Position numbers and translations under genes: made by a program
The notes under the pieces: generated by a model
Told to the model about the DNA's origin: nothing
Databases searched by the model: none
What the model saw: only the letters and a program-made list of their open reading frames with translations
Assembly: GCA_016508695.1 (NCBI GenBank)
Contig: VNKQ01000010.1
Location: 186,001-250,000 of the forward strand
Source of the DNA: Hyphodiscus hymeniophilus
Lineage: Eukaryota; Ascomycota; Leotiomycetes; Helotiales; Hyphodiscaceae
DNA length: 64,000 nt
Reading direction: 5' to 3'
Shown here: piece by piece, positions 34,451 through 44,775 of the stretch
How the letters are laid out: each line of letters starts with the position of its first letter
Numbering within the stretch: position 1 is the first letter of the stretch

Positions 34451-36479
34451 ATGACTGCTAGTCTCCGCGCAGAGTTGAGTCTCCCGCTCGAGGTGCTGGG
34501 CATGGTCTGCGACGAGCTTGGCCACAAGCAAGATCTTGGGGCTCTATTCAATTGTGCCGTGTCGAGCAAGCAGCTCGCTCAGCCAGCTATTCCATTGCTC
34601 TATAGGTAACCCTCTACCTCCTGACACCCTGAGTTGGGCTAAAAGCTTCCAGAGTCTACAATTATTCAAACACCGAGGGAGGCGATGCCGATTTCTCGAA
34701 ACCTCAGACTTTCCAAGCTCGAAAAGAACAGCAGATACGCACGATGTCGAAGTGGGCCTTGCTTTGGAAGTCAGTAATTCGATCAAGCATTGGCAAAACC
34801 GCTTATCCTTACGCCCAGTTTCTCAAATCACTCGATTTAAGGAACTTCACATATCTTCTCGAGGATACCCTTTTCAGAGACTATGGCATGGAGGACTTCT
34901 TCGCTGGCGATATGGATCAGTTCCTCAAAGCGCAGGAGACGCCGATCAGAAAGAGAACTCGAAAAGGAAATGCAATTGGCACGCGAATCGATATACCTGT
35001 CGTTCTCGACCTAGTTGGAGAATCGATCACCAAATATGTCAGTGTAGCTGCAACCAAGCAGAACTCTAAGGTGGCTCTCGATGATATTGCTCCTGGGGAT
35101 ATCAGCTCTGCCGTTCTGCCACGATGGATTGGTCGTCTATCCCAGCTAAGGAGTATGACACTATGGGATGGCGCTGTGCTTAACGAAGACGCTGCAACAG
35201 CCATCAACACGCACTGCCCGAGATTTAATGATTTGACCTTCTTCCGTTGCTCTCGTGAAGCTGCAGATTCCGACCTTGCCGCTTTCTTCGGAGCTTTGAA
35301 ATCGGACAGTTTGGAGTCACTCAATGCACTCAGTGCTGAAGGGATTGGCCCAGAGACTCTTCTAGCCTTGAACAATCATTCGAAGTCTCTGAGAAGACTA
35401 AAAATCAATGGCTTACGGTATGCTAGCGTTGTTTCTCACGTTGCATGTGCTGACTTGGAGTATTAGTAATGATGCTATGAAGAAGCTGTCTCTACTTCAA
35501 GATTGCCTTGCCCTTGAAACGCTTGCCCTCAAGGATTACCACGGCCTGGTTAACCTTGAGGCAACAGAGAATGATGTTTTCATCGAGGTTGTTGAAGTAA
35601 GGATAATTACCCCATTGGTTTCACAACTACCTTATTTCAAATGCTTTTGCTACACTCCCGTTATGCACTTTATTGTACCAATAACCTTGTGTTCACCCTT
35701 TCCCCTATATATTGTATTACTGACTGCTTGACGCTCTAGTGGTTGAAACGTTGCCAACAACTAAAAGAACTCTCTTTGGACAGATTTGTCAGCGCTCCAG
35801 AGATTCTTACCCAGATCTGCCTGAACAGCAGTACTCAACTTAGAAAGCTTGAAGTAGTAAACAGCTATTCGTTGACCGATAGTCAGGCTTTCCATAGAGC
35901 TCTGTCACAACAAACAACGTTGGAGGCACTGCGTCTGACTGCGGACCCTGAAGCTGCTTTCAGAGATGACATCGACACGCTTGTATCTTCTGTTTGTCAA
36001 CTTTCGAAGCTGACTTACCTTGACCTCTGCGTGACCTCGGATTACTTTCGAACTGCCGAGATCAGGCTTCTAGCGACAAATCTTAAAGCGCTGGAGGTAT
36101 TAAAATTCACCGGATATGACATTACAGACGACGTTTGGTATTCTATCTCAGGGTTCGTATTTCTGCCTTCCTTCCATTAGTTCATTGCCTGGGAGCGTAG
36201 TGCTAACTCCGAGATCCAAACAGCCTTCACAAACTACGAGCTTTGGAGATACAAGCCGTCACATCCTTCAGTGCTGATGGCATATTGAGCTACATCTCGA
36301 CCCTGCAACCGACCAACCAAGGCCTTAACCTACTGGTAGCAAATCAGAATGCGGATCAAGATATCAGTGATGTGGAAAAGGCCATCATCCAAGACAGTAT
36401 CGCAGAGAAAGTAGATGGAAAATTCGAGTATGAGTTGTTCAAGGAGGCCGGATCGGAAGAGGACTCTGATTCTGATTAA
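34451..36479 (+). CDS. F-box-like, leucine-rich-repeat protein
   Basis: Five exons: 34451-34605, 34653-35417, 35467-35596, 35740-36152, 36224-36479, giving 572 aa. The N-terminus LSLPLEVLGMVCDEL, then CAVSSKQLAQPAIPLLYR, has the shape of an F-box. From about residue 200 leucine-rich repeats follow (for example LQDCLALETLALKDYH, LKRCQQLKELSLDRF, NLKALEVLKFTGYDI). The C-terminus is acidic (EEDSDSD). F-box/LRR proteins are substrate receptors of SCF ubiquitin ligases; the target is unknown. I do not recognise a named orthologue. Confidence 0.82.
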
Positions 36480-37000
36480 TGAGTAATCGGTCAATTTATA
36501 CCAGTTGGGAGACGGAAAAAAGTCAGATTAAGATGTTTGGATTGAACAATGTAACTGTAAGGCTCGTTGCGTAGCACGCCGACTGTTAAGGATATCACTT
36601 TGTAGAAATGAACGATCAGAAACCTTCTTAAACTTGTTTACGAGCGTGGCGTGGGGTGGCTGGATGAAAGAAGCTGTGTAAAGCAAACAGAACACCTTTC
36701 GCGGGAAGAAGCGAGTCTCGATGGATCGTTCGGTTCGAAAGCGAGATCCCTTCCAAGAAAAATACTGGCCTTCTTTGGACCGAATCAAGGAAGAAATCCT
36801 TTAGTCACATATCTCGACCTATCTGGTGTATCGCTCTCAATCCCGTTACGCAGCAGCCTCCATGCGCGAGGACATCATCCTAGTCCAAGTGCTTCCCTCA
36901 CTGTATTCGGACAGCCATTGCAGCTGTAGCCCGCAACCAGCCCAGCATAAACCAAAGCTTGCCCCTCCTCTCTTTCTTTCAGCAGAATGTTGAGGCCAGA
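36480..37000. other. Intergenic, promoter of SLP1
   Basis: Shared region after the F-box gene. Short frames only. Confidence 0.5.
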
Positions 37001-40000
37001 ATGCTTTTCGCCTGCAATTGGAAAGCAGCAGCGTTTCTGCTGTTCTCATCCGTCGATGCGAGTACGGTAGCTCCGAAGCCTACTTCGACAGCGAAAAATG
37101 GACCAGCGACTTGCGAGTTTAGGACAATCAATTATATAACGGATTCGCTGCCGCAGCAATGTCTGAAGTCGTCTTGGAGCAATCTGAACGCGACTACGTC
37201 TACGGTGTCAGGAGGGCTTGGCAATGCTACGATGACGGACGAGGCACATTCGAAGGGTACAACGGTTGCAGGCGAGGCAATCAATCAGAGTGCCAAACAG
37301 GCTGTAGGAACTGATGAACATGGGAGTGCGGCATCGATTGAAATTGCATCGAGCACATCCGAGCCCCCCATTACCTCCACAGAGACGGCTCAAGAGTCTG
37401 CTACCGATATCGAAAGCGGCGAGCTCAATGAAGCTTCATTCTTATCCTTCGAAGACTGGAAGAAACAGACGTTGGAGAAGGTGGGGCAAGCAAATGCCAA
37501 TATTGGATATAAAAAGTCTGGAGGGAAGAGGGACTCGGAGAGCATACAGAACAACTTGGACTCCCTAGGCGATGAAGGCGAAATCGAGCTGGACTTTGGT
37601 GTCTTCCGCAGTGGAGGCAGTGAAGAACAACAAGCTTCGGAGGTCAGGGAACCAGATGCCCAAGCGTCACAGAACCTGGAGGGCGGCAGAAGAAAGGACC
37701 AATACAGGAGTAAAGACGCGGGCATAACGTGCAAAGAGCGCTTCTCATACGCTTCTTTCGATGCTGGAGCCACTATTCTCAAGACCCATTCTGGGGCTAA
37801 GAATTCGAAGGCAGTTCTCATAGAGAACAAGGATTCATATATGCTATCGGAGTGTGCTACTGAAAACAAGTTTTTAATCGTGGAATTATCGGAGGATATC
37901 TGGATTGATACAGTTGTGCTGGCAAATTACGAGTTTTTCTCAAGCATGATCAGAACATTTCGTGTCAGTGTCAGCGACCGCTATCCTGTCAAAATGGACA
38001 AATGGAAAGACCTTGGTGTTTACGAGGCCCGCAATTCGAGAGAAATCCAGGCCTTCCTTATTGAAAACCCACAAATCTGGGCAAGATACTTGCGGGTTGA
38101 GTTCTTGAGTCATTACGGGAACGAGTATTATTGCCCACTATCTCTCCTTCGAGTGCATGGTACTCGAATGTTGGAAAGTTGGAAAGAGACTGAAGCAAGT
38201 GGAGATGACGACGAGGTCGAAGAACAAGGCCAAGGAGACGGAGAGCATTTCACACCTGATGCCGTGGCTGAGGTCGTTCAGGAAGAGGAGCGATTGAATG
38301 CCGAGCTCAAGGAAGCGCAGGCTGCCATTGAGGATCTCGTGAATACCGCCGCTTTGATTACAGACGAAGTAGAACCTGCCCTTTCCTCCAGCCATATCAT
38401 GGATATTAATTCCCACCTTCAGGATGCCACTGCTCAACAGATGACTACTCCTTGGGCTAAGCCAGGGTTCGAGATATTTCGTCCTGTCACCGAAGAGATG
38501 GAGGTATGCAATCCCTCTGAAGTACCGGTACAACAGGCTGTTGGTGGTGACCCTGATTCGAAGAGTAGATCTAATGTTGAGCTGGACGCAAACAAGGTCG
38601 CGGTTACAGCTCCTCCATCTGCTGCAAGCGTTGTCTCTGTATCATCTACTCCGGAAGCCACATCAAAATCTGGAGATTCTGCTACTGAGAGTCCTACCCA
38701 GGACGCTTCCCCAATTCCCACGGCATCCAACATGACGAGTGTTACCACGTCTATGAAACAGTCCATGTCTTCTGAGATAGCGTCAGCAGCAAACAAAGCT
38801 GCCAATATCTCCTCCTCATCAGTGTCTATCGCTCCCAAACCCCAGAACGCCACAGCCTCACAAAAGAACAAAACAAGCAGCACCTCGTCCGCATCATCTT
38901 CTCTTCCCACAATTCAAGAATCCTTCTTCAAAGCAGTCTCTCGCCGCCTTCAGCTCCTCGAAGCAAACTCGACACTCTCACTAAAATACATTGAAGAGCA
39001 ATCCAAAATTCTCCGCGAGGCTTTTACGAAAGTCGAAAAGAAACAGCTGCAGAAGTCCACGAGCTTCCTCGACACACTGAACTCGACCGTCCTCACCGAG
39101 CTCCGCGGCTTTCGGCAGCAGTACGACGAGATCTGGCAATCAACCATCATCTCTCTAGAGAGTCAGCGTGAAGAATCGCGTCGTGAGATCTTAGCCATCA
39201 GTAGCAGGCTCAACATCTTAGCCGACGAAGTCGTTTTCCAGAAACGAATGTCTATCGTCCAATCTGTATTGCTCCTCCTCTGTCTCGGTCTTGTCATTTT
39301 CTCGCGAGTCTCAGCAAGCGGTCATCTAGATTTCCCTGCTATGCAAGCTCGGGCTCGTAATTTTGGGTTTCCTCTCTCACCACTTGAGAGCCCACCTGGA
39401 AGTCCCGAGTATCGGCAAACACAATCTGGACAGTGGCTTGAAACGGGCGAGCATGGACGAGACGGCACTCCAACCTCAAGGTCAAGGAGTGGAGAGGATG
39501 ATGATTCGCCACCAACTCCTGTGTCGTTCTATTCACGGTCTGAGAATGCCTTGACGCCGCCTTCTGGAGCTGACGACCCTCTTGCCGGATCGACGCTCAA
39601 CCTGATCGAGGAACAATTGGAACCGGCTCAAGTTGACTCTAGCGAATTGGCATCGTCTACCTCTCCAAGTCAAGAGGTATCAGAGATCCAAGCATTCTCT
39701 TCTCCCACAGTCCGAACGCCGAAGAAGAGAAAGACCTTTATTCGCCAGCAATCTAGTCCGCCGCCTGAAAATAGCGCTTTTGACAGCTCTCCTCCCAGGA
39801 TCACCACCAATTTACCCTCTCCACAACATGCGAAGACATGTGAGACTACGGTCCAAGATCCCACCCAAGAGCAAGTTGCAAATTCGGACCGCCCACCACC
39901 ACTATCAGCTCCACTTGCAGAGCAGGGCCAAGAGAGCGAAGGGAGGGAAAGGCCTAGCTTCAGCATAGCGCGCAAGCCGTTGCCAGCTTTGCCTACGGAT

Positions 40001-40009
40001 ATGAATTGA
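37001..40009 (+). CDS. SLP1: ER SUN-like domain protein Slp1
   Basis: An intronless gene of 1002 aa. The start at 37001 gives a hydrophobic signal peptide (AAAFLLFSSVDAS). A conserved LSFEDWKKQTLEK motif near residue 150 is typical of the Slp1/SUCO group. The SUN-like domain spans about 245-390 (KERFSYASFDAGATILKTHSG to SLLRVHGTRM). A coiled coil (EEERLNAELKEAQAA), a long Ser/Thr/Ala-rich linker, a second coiled region and one membrane helix (about 750-770, IVQSVLLLLCLGLVIFSRV) follow, then a Ser/Pro-rich cytosolic tail. In yeast Slp1 works with Emp65 in the ER membrane to protect newly made soluble proteins from degradation. Lack of introns in so long a gene is unusual for this window. Confidence 0.9.
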   Translation: MLFACNWKAAAFLLFSSVDASTVAPKPTSTAKNGPATCEFRTINYITDSLPQQCLKSSWSNLNATTSTVSGGLGNATMTDEAHSKGTTVAGEAINQSAKQAVGTDEHGSAASIEIASSTSEPPITSTETAQESATDIESGELNEASFLSFEDWKKQTLEKVGQANANIGYKKSGGKRDSESIQNNLDSLGDEGEIELDFGVFRSGGSEEQQASEVREPDAQASQNLEGGRRKDQYRSKDAGITCKERFSYASFDAGATILKTHSGAKNSKAVLIENKDSYMLSECATENKFLIVELSEDIWIDTVVLANYEFFSSMIRTFRVSVSDRYPVKMDKWKDLGVYEARNSREIQAFLIENPQIWARYLRVEFLSHYGNEYYCPLSLLRVHGTRMLESWKETEASGDDDEVEEQGQGDGEHFTPDAVAEVVQEEERLNAELKEAQAAIEDLVNTAALITDEVEPALSSSHIMDINSHLQDATAQQMTTPWAKPGFEIFRPVTEEMEVCNPSEVPVQQAVGGDPDSKSRSNVELDANKVAVTAPPSAASVVSVSSTPEATSKSGDSATESPTQDASPIPTASNMTSVTTSMKQSMSSEIASAANKAANISSSSVSIAPKPQNATASQKNKTSSTSSASSSLPTIQESFFKAVSRRLQLLEANSTLSLKYIEEQSKILREAFTKVEKKQLQKSTSFLDTLNSTVLTELRGFRQQYDEIWQSTIISLESQREESRREILAISSRLNILADEVVFQKRMSIVQSVLLLLCLGLVIFSRVSASGHLDFPAMQARARNFGFPLSPLESPPGSPEYRQTQSGQWLETGEHGRDGTPTSRSRSGEDDDSPPTPVSFYSRSENALTPPSGADDPLAGSTLNLIEEQLEPAQVDSSELASSTSPSQEVSEIQAFSSPTVRTPKKRKTFIRQQSSPPPENSAFDSSPPRITTNLPSPQHAKTCETTVQDPTQEQVANSDRPPPLSAPLAEQGQESEGRERPSFSIARKPLPALPTDMN

Positions 40010-40761
40010 TATCAATTAATCTTGACTTTGTATACAGTTAGCGAGGAGTTTTGGAGTTGGTTTAGGAAGTATTCAGCGAATATCAAATTGGTTTTTGATG
40101 TGACAACTTCCAGTGCCAGTGAGTGAGATAATGATTTGGCTTACCTCTGTTGAGTTGGCAAGGCTATCTTTTCGAGTCTTGGCTTGATGCTCTTGACTTC
40201 GCTCTTATGATGATTTGTGCCTAAATGTGCTTGGCCATGGGCTTAGCCGCTTAGGCAAGTGTATAAGATATCCAACGTCCTGGTCTGCAATCAATACGTT
40301 TCGACTATCACATGAAGTTGAGGAAACAGTTCTCCAAGGGTACATCCTTGAATTTTCTATTGGAGAAAGCTTCGCAAAATTGGCAGCGCACTGTCTGTGT
40401 ATGAGCAAATCTCTCGATCCGAAGACCACCAAACTGTATCTATGCTAGGCAAAAAATATCAGGAGGCTAGAGCAAGTGCAAATTGCAATGATCGGTGGTT
40501 TGAAATGGGGCAAAAAGAAAGCGCGTTGAAAGAAACATCGCAAATGGTGAAAAGAGTGTGGTCAATCCAGATCGTCCAACCCGAATCAAAAAGCAAAGTC
40601 CGTCAAAATCAAAGATTCCAACCACTTTCTGATTAATTCCCAGGTATTCGTAATCCAGCCTTGATCTTGAGAAGCATTCCGACAGACAACCAAAGTATGC
40701 TGCTCCAAATGGTGATGGGACCAGCGTGGGTGGCCAATACTGGAAACCAAATAGATAATGC
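40010..40761. other. Intergenic between convergent SLP1 and MEI2-like
   Basis: Contains both 3' regions. No gene recognised. Confidence 0.5.
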
Positions 40762-43347
40762 CTAGTCTCGGCGCTCTGGTTGTTTGTCAGCTAATAATTC
40801 GATTGCAGTTTGGCGTCTACTTACTGCGCATGTAGCCTCGATAAGAGGGGTGACGTGGATCCTGCATTTCTTCTTCATCCTCTTCTTCTTCATAATACTC
40901 CTCCTCGCGCTCGGCCAACGTAGTACCACGGTCGAATTGCGAACGACGACGGCGCTGATCATCTCTAAGCTGTTGTCCAGCGTTGGGGGCAAAAAGACCT
41001 AGGGAGGTATTTGGTGAGTCTTTATCGCTATTTTCATAATTGATAATGACTCTGATCTTGGAGAGTTCAGATATATCAGTGAACGTACCAACATGCTCAG
41101 CATTCTCACAAGAACGGCGAAGCTTGGAAGAGTTGTCGGAAGCTGGAAACTCCTCCTCCTCTCCAACGGGGCCAATACCCTGATCATGGACGGTCCAGAA
41201 TAATTTTGGGCGATAGTGAGCAGGCTCCAACATGACCGACGAATTGCGGAACTTTTGAATCAAGCAATCGCGGCCTTGAATGGTAGCATAGGAGACCTCT
41301 GCGACCTTGTCAGATCTGAACATGTGCCACTTCTGATTTGATCGAGCGATGACAAAATCAATGATATCCAACGGATCGACAAAGTTGATGAAAGCGTAGC
41401 CGACATTGCAATCATTGGAGAAATCAATGCGAAGGTACATGAAGTCATAGCGTCCGAAGCTAGACTCATCGACGATTTGCTTCAACGTATGTTGATCGAT
41501 TTTGTTAGGGATATTGCGTAGCATTACCTGAATCGAAGTGAGCTTCTAACATTATAATTCACGTGAGAAAGAAGATGCTTACTGTAGTACGAACGTCAAT
41601 ACCCTGCTTGATACGATGGATTTCGACCTGGTTGTGTTGACCGGAAGCACGATCAGAGTCAGAATAATGTCCATTGCCGGGGCCATTACTGGATGAGTGG
41701 CCATTGGCACGTCGAGGACCGTGACTGGTGAATTTCAAGTGACGACGACCGCTGGTGCGGCCGAAGTATCCCCCGCCACGCTGGTGAAAGAGCGTATTGG
41801 GCTGGCCAAAATTTTGCTCATAGTTCTGTTGCTGGAAGCCTACCTGACCGAAGCCATGGTCGTAGCCAGTCTGAGCAAGTGCGAGATTATGATGACCAAA
41901 ACCGTTGTGGAAAGAGTTAAAGTCCGAACCTCCCATCTGTGCCTGAAACTGCATGCCGGCTGGGTATCCATGGGAGAAGTTGGGAGGCGCAGCACCGTAC
42001 ATTCCACTCATAACAAGTGGGAATGGGGTGGGAGGCACACCGTAAGCTGCATTCGAAGCCATGTATGATAGACCAGAAGGGGAGTGAGTAGCAGTGGTAA
42101 AGCCTTCTTGCTGTCCCGGGAAGCTTGGGTTCGATTTCAATGACAAACGACCCAGTGTATCGGCAATATTGGATGGCTCAGTAGAGCATCTAGTTGGGGT
42201 GGTCATATTGCCAAGACGATGAGTAGTTGTTTGAATGTCCGGAGTATGCAACTCAAGTGCAAGAACTACATCACCCTGTGGAAGCTTGATCTGTTGTCCG
42301 TTCAATCGTTCAACTGCACGAATAGCATGATTAGCATCGCAATACTCGGCCACCATTCGATAGGTGCCAGCTGTAGATGCTGCTTGCTTCTGCCATGCAA
42401 ATAAGTCGCCTTCCACAGAAAGCACATCGACGAGACCCTCCTCAAAAACCTTCTTGTTGCAAGGAGTGCCGGTCGGATAGCTAGCTACCACTATGATCTG
42501 ACCTTCGTGCGCTGAGTACGAGCCCTTTGATGGGGAGTTGACAGCCTGCTGCGAGTTAATTTGTAGTTAGGGGCTTTGAACGCTTTCACCTACCGAAGCG
42601 AAAGCAACTGGAGATATATACTCGACAGCATACTTCGGGAGACCCAATTTCAAGGCAGTGTAAACTTCAGCAGCATCATTGATGTTGGAGAAACGAATTA
42701 AGACAGTAGTAGTGGAGCTCTCAAAACGTTCACTACCGGTGCGTTTGAAGCCACGCTTCTTAAACTCCTGCATGGTTTTAATTACGACATCTGTACCAGA
42801 AACGGAAGCTTACTTCGAGAGAATTGAACACGGTATGGTGAATTGGGGAATCAGTCTTGTAGATGCTCGTAATCTGGAAGCACCGAGTGGCACTCGTATC
42901 TGTGCTGAAGGTGCCAAACTGATTGGTGGTGACTTGAGCAGCGGCTTTTGCTGGACCCGCTTGGCCTGTGTTTCCACGTCCTGGCATCTGTCCAATCAGA
43001 ATTCTCAAGTTCTCAGCCGCTTGGGGAAGTGCGGCAGTCGCGCTGTAGGTATTGTACGCAGATACATAATCGAGATTTTGGGTATGGCCAAGGTTTGAAG
43101 AGTATGGCTTGAAATCAGAGGCAGTGGCGGACAGCTTTTGCTCAGCCTTGGGCTCGGCAGAAGTCGAAATGAAGGGGTCTTGTTGATTAGCTCTCTGAGG
43201 AGTACCATTTTGGGTAGATGGCTTGATGGGACGAGTATCCTCAGGCGAGAATGCTGTAAATCGAGTATCTGGTGTACCTTCGCTAGAACCAGCAACTCCA
43301 CTAGAGGAGTGAGGAGAGTGGTCGTAGACCATTTTGCTCGGAATCAT
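40762..43347 (-). CDS. Mei2-like RNA-binding protein
   Basis: Six exons: 43347-42814, 42767-42594, 42548-41583, 41527-41089, 40998-40825, 40775-40762, giving 766 aa. The N-terminal 180 residues are low-complexity. A first RRM-like region (TTTVLIRFSNINDAAEVYTAL) and a second (EYCDANHAIRAVERLNGQQI) are followed by a Gly/Asn/Phe-rich linker. The diagnostic Mei2 C-terminal RRM reads RTTVMLRNIPNKIDQ, FDFMYLRIDF-like (YDFMYLRIDFSNDCNVGYAFINF) and RSNQKWHMFRSDKVAEVSYA. An acidic tail and a 14-nt last exon end the gene. In fission yeast Mei2 binds meiotic RNA and drives meiosis; roles in filamentous fungi are less clear. A probable leader intron (about 43371-43502) and a large repeated upstream region (to about 44775) suggest heavy 5' regulation. 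Confidence 0.88.
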
Positions 43348-43879
43348 GGTGATTTCGTTACTGGCAGAATATAGAACATTAGCTGAAGAATGGATGAGGA
43401 CATCAAGTCCACGTCTCGAAAAACAGCAGGATGCTACCAAGAGGTAGCATGGGTGGTGTATAGAAGGCAGAAGATTCACCGAAGAGGGTGGTTTGACTTA
43501 CCAACGATCTTGAATAAAGACTGAAGTGTTGGTGCTCTCGCGTAGCGTACTATGTTCAGCATGTATTGATTAGCCGACTTCAACGGAAGATTGTTATTAG
43601 AGATGGATATGTTGTTATGTAGCTCGGTCGGTCTCGAAGGGAGGTTGAGGTAGGTAAAACTTCAGTGCAGAACGAGAGTGAGGTGTCCATCTGAAGAAAA
43701 CTAAGATCTGGGAGGGGGGGTAAAGGTACCTATGATTGATTTCAGAGTGATACCGCGCTGGAAGTCTGGTCAGCTCCGTTTTTTCTTGTGCAGTTGTATT
43801 GAAGAATACACGAGAGTAGGTCGAAGGGAAAGTCTAATAGAGGAAATGGGGAATGGGAGTGTAGATGCAACGAGATGCA

Positions 43880-44072
43880 GACGGTAGGTGGAGGTGACGA
43901 GTTTGATGCTACTATCTGGGAGGTGAAGAGTTTGACGGTAGGAGGAATTGAATAGTTCGCTGCTACCGTCTGGGAGCTGAAAAGTTGACGGTAGGAGGAA
44001 ATGAATAGTTCGCTTGCTACCGTCTGGGAGGTGAAGAGTTGACGGTAGGTGGAGGTGAAGAGTTTGATGGAG
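43880..44072 (+). repeat. 54-bp hairpin-bearing minisatellite upstream of the MEI2-like gene
   Basis: Units start at 43880, 43934, 43988 and 44041 (periods 54, 54, 53; the last unit is partial). Each begins GACGGTAGG. In units 2 and 3 the start GACGGTAG is matched about 20 nt later by its perfect inverted copy CTACCGTC, so each could form an 8-bp stem. The array lies about 530-725 bp upstream of the MEI2-like start codon, probably in its transcribed leader or promoter. Confidence 0.9.
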
Positions 44073-44129
44073 GAGATCTTGAATGGAAGTGTAGATGCAA
44101 TAACTCAATGAGATAAAGACCGTGGGAAT

Positions 44130-44775
44130 GGGACAACTTACTGAGATATGCTGAGCCTTAAGAGACAGAGAGTCTGCGTTGATTGAACTGTGTAGAGGTG
44201 TTGTAAGTAGGAGCTCAAGTTGAGACAGATGGTGGGATCACGGGCAGAGGCTGTGAGTTAGAGTCAGGACCCAAGGTGAGACACTGGTAATGCGTACTTG
44301 TCTGCGCAGAACACCAGGATGGGGAGGAGAGGTCAATAGGAAGAGAGCTTACAAGGGGCACTGAAATCTTGGAAGATCGATCTTCGTAATAGACGGTAGG
44401 ATGGGGAGCAGCAGGGCAGTTAGTTAGAGTCGACATTCGAGGTGAATCTTTGAGAGTGTGCCCCGCTGCGCAGAGCAGGAGGATGAGGGGAGCACGCATT
44501 CATCTGAGAGTCACTTACTGAAGAACTTCTGAGCCCTTATGAAGAACAATCTGTGTAGACGTTACATCTGTGTAGAGAAGCCGTCAGTTGGGTCTGTGGT
44601 TGCCACTGCTTGGGCCGATGGCAGCCGTCTATGTATTTGTGCAAAGCAGAACTGACGGTAGCTTCGCGAACTGTAGACTCGCGAACTGCATGATGGGAAT
44701 AGGACTGAGCTTACCAGAGAGATCTGAGCGAAGTCGAGTCTTTCAGAGATGGTTGGTCATGTAGATCTGGCAGAA
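44130..44775 (-). repeat. Diverged ~165-200 bp tandem modules with splice-like motifs
   Basis: Related blocks begin near 44140, 44345, 44511 and 44712. On the minus strand each contains CTCAG-rich sequence, usually next to GTAAG or TAAGT (for example CTCAGAAGTTCTTCAGTAAGT near 44511). At least two contain CTGCGCAG, which resembles a splice acceptor. Blocks 44220-44330 and 44390-44480 also share GTTAGAGTC and GGAGGAGAGG/GGATGAGGGG words. They look like old tandem duplications of a leader exon-intron unit of the MEI2-like gene, but no transcript evidence is available. Confidence 0.55.

Noticed and set aside
42778..43479. Longer N-terminus of the MEI2-like protein starting at 43479
   Set aside because: The added segment looks like non-coding leader and overlaps a likely leader intron with acceptor near 43371; the Met at 43347 is preferred.
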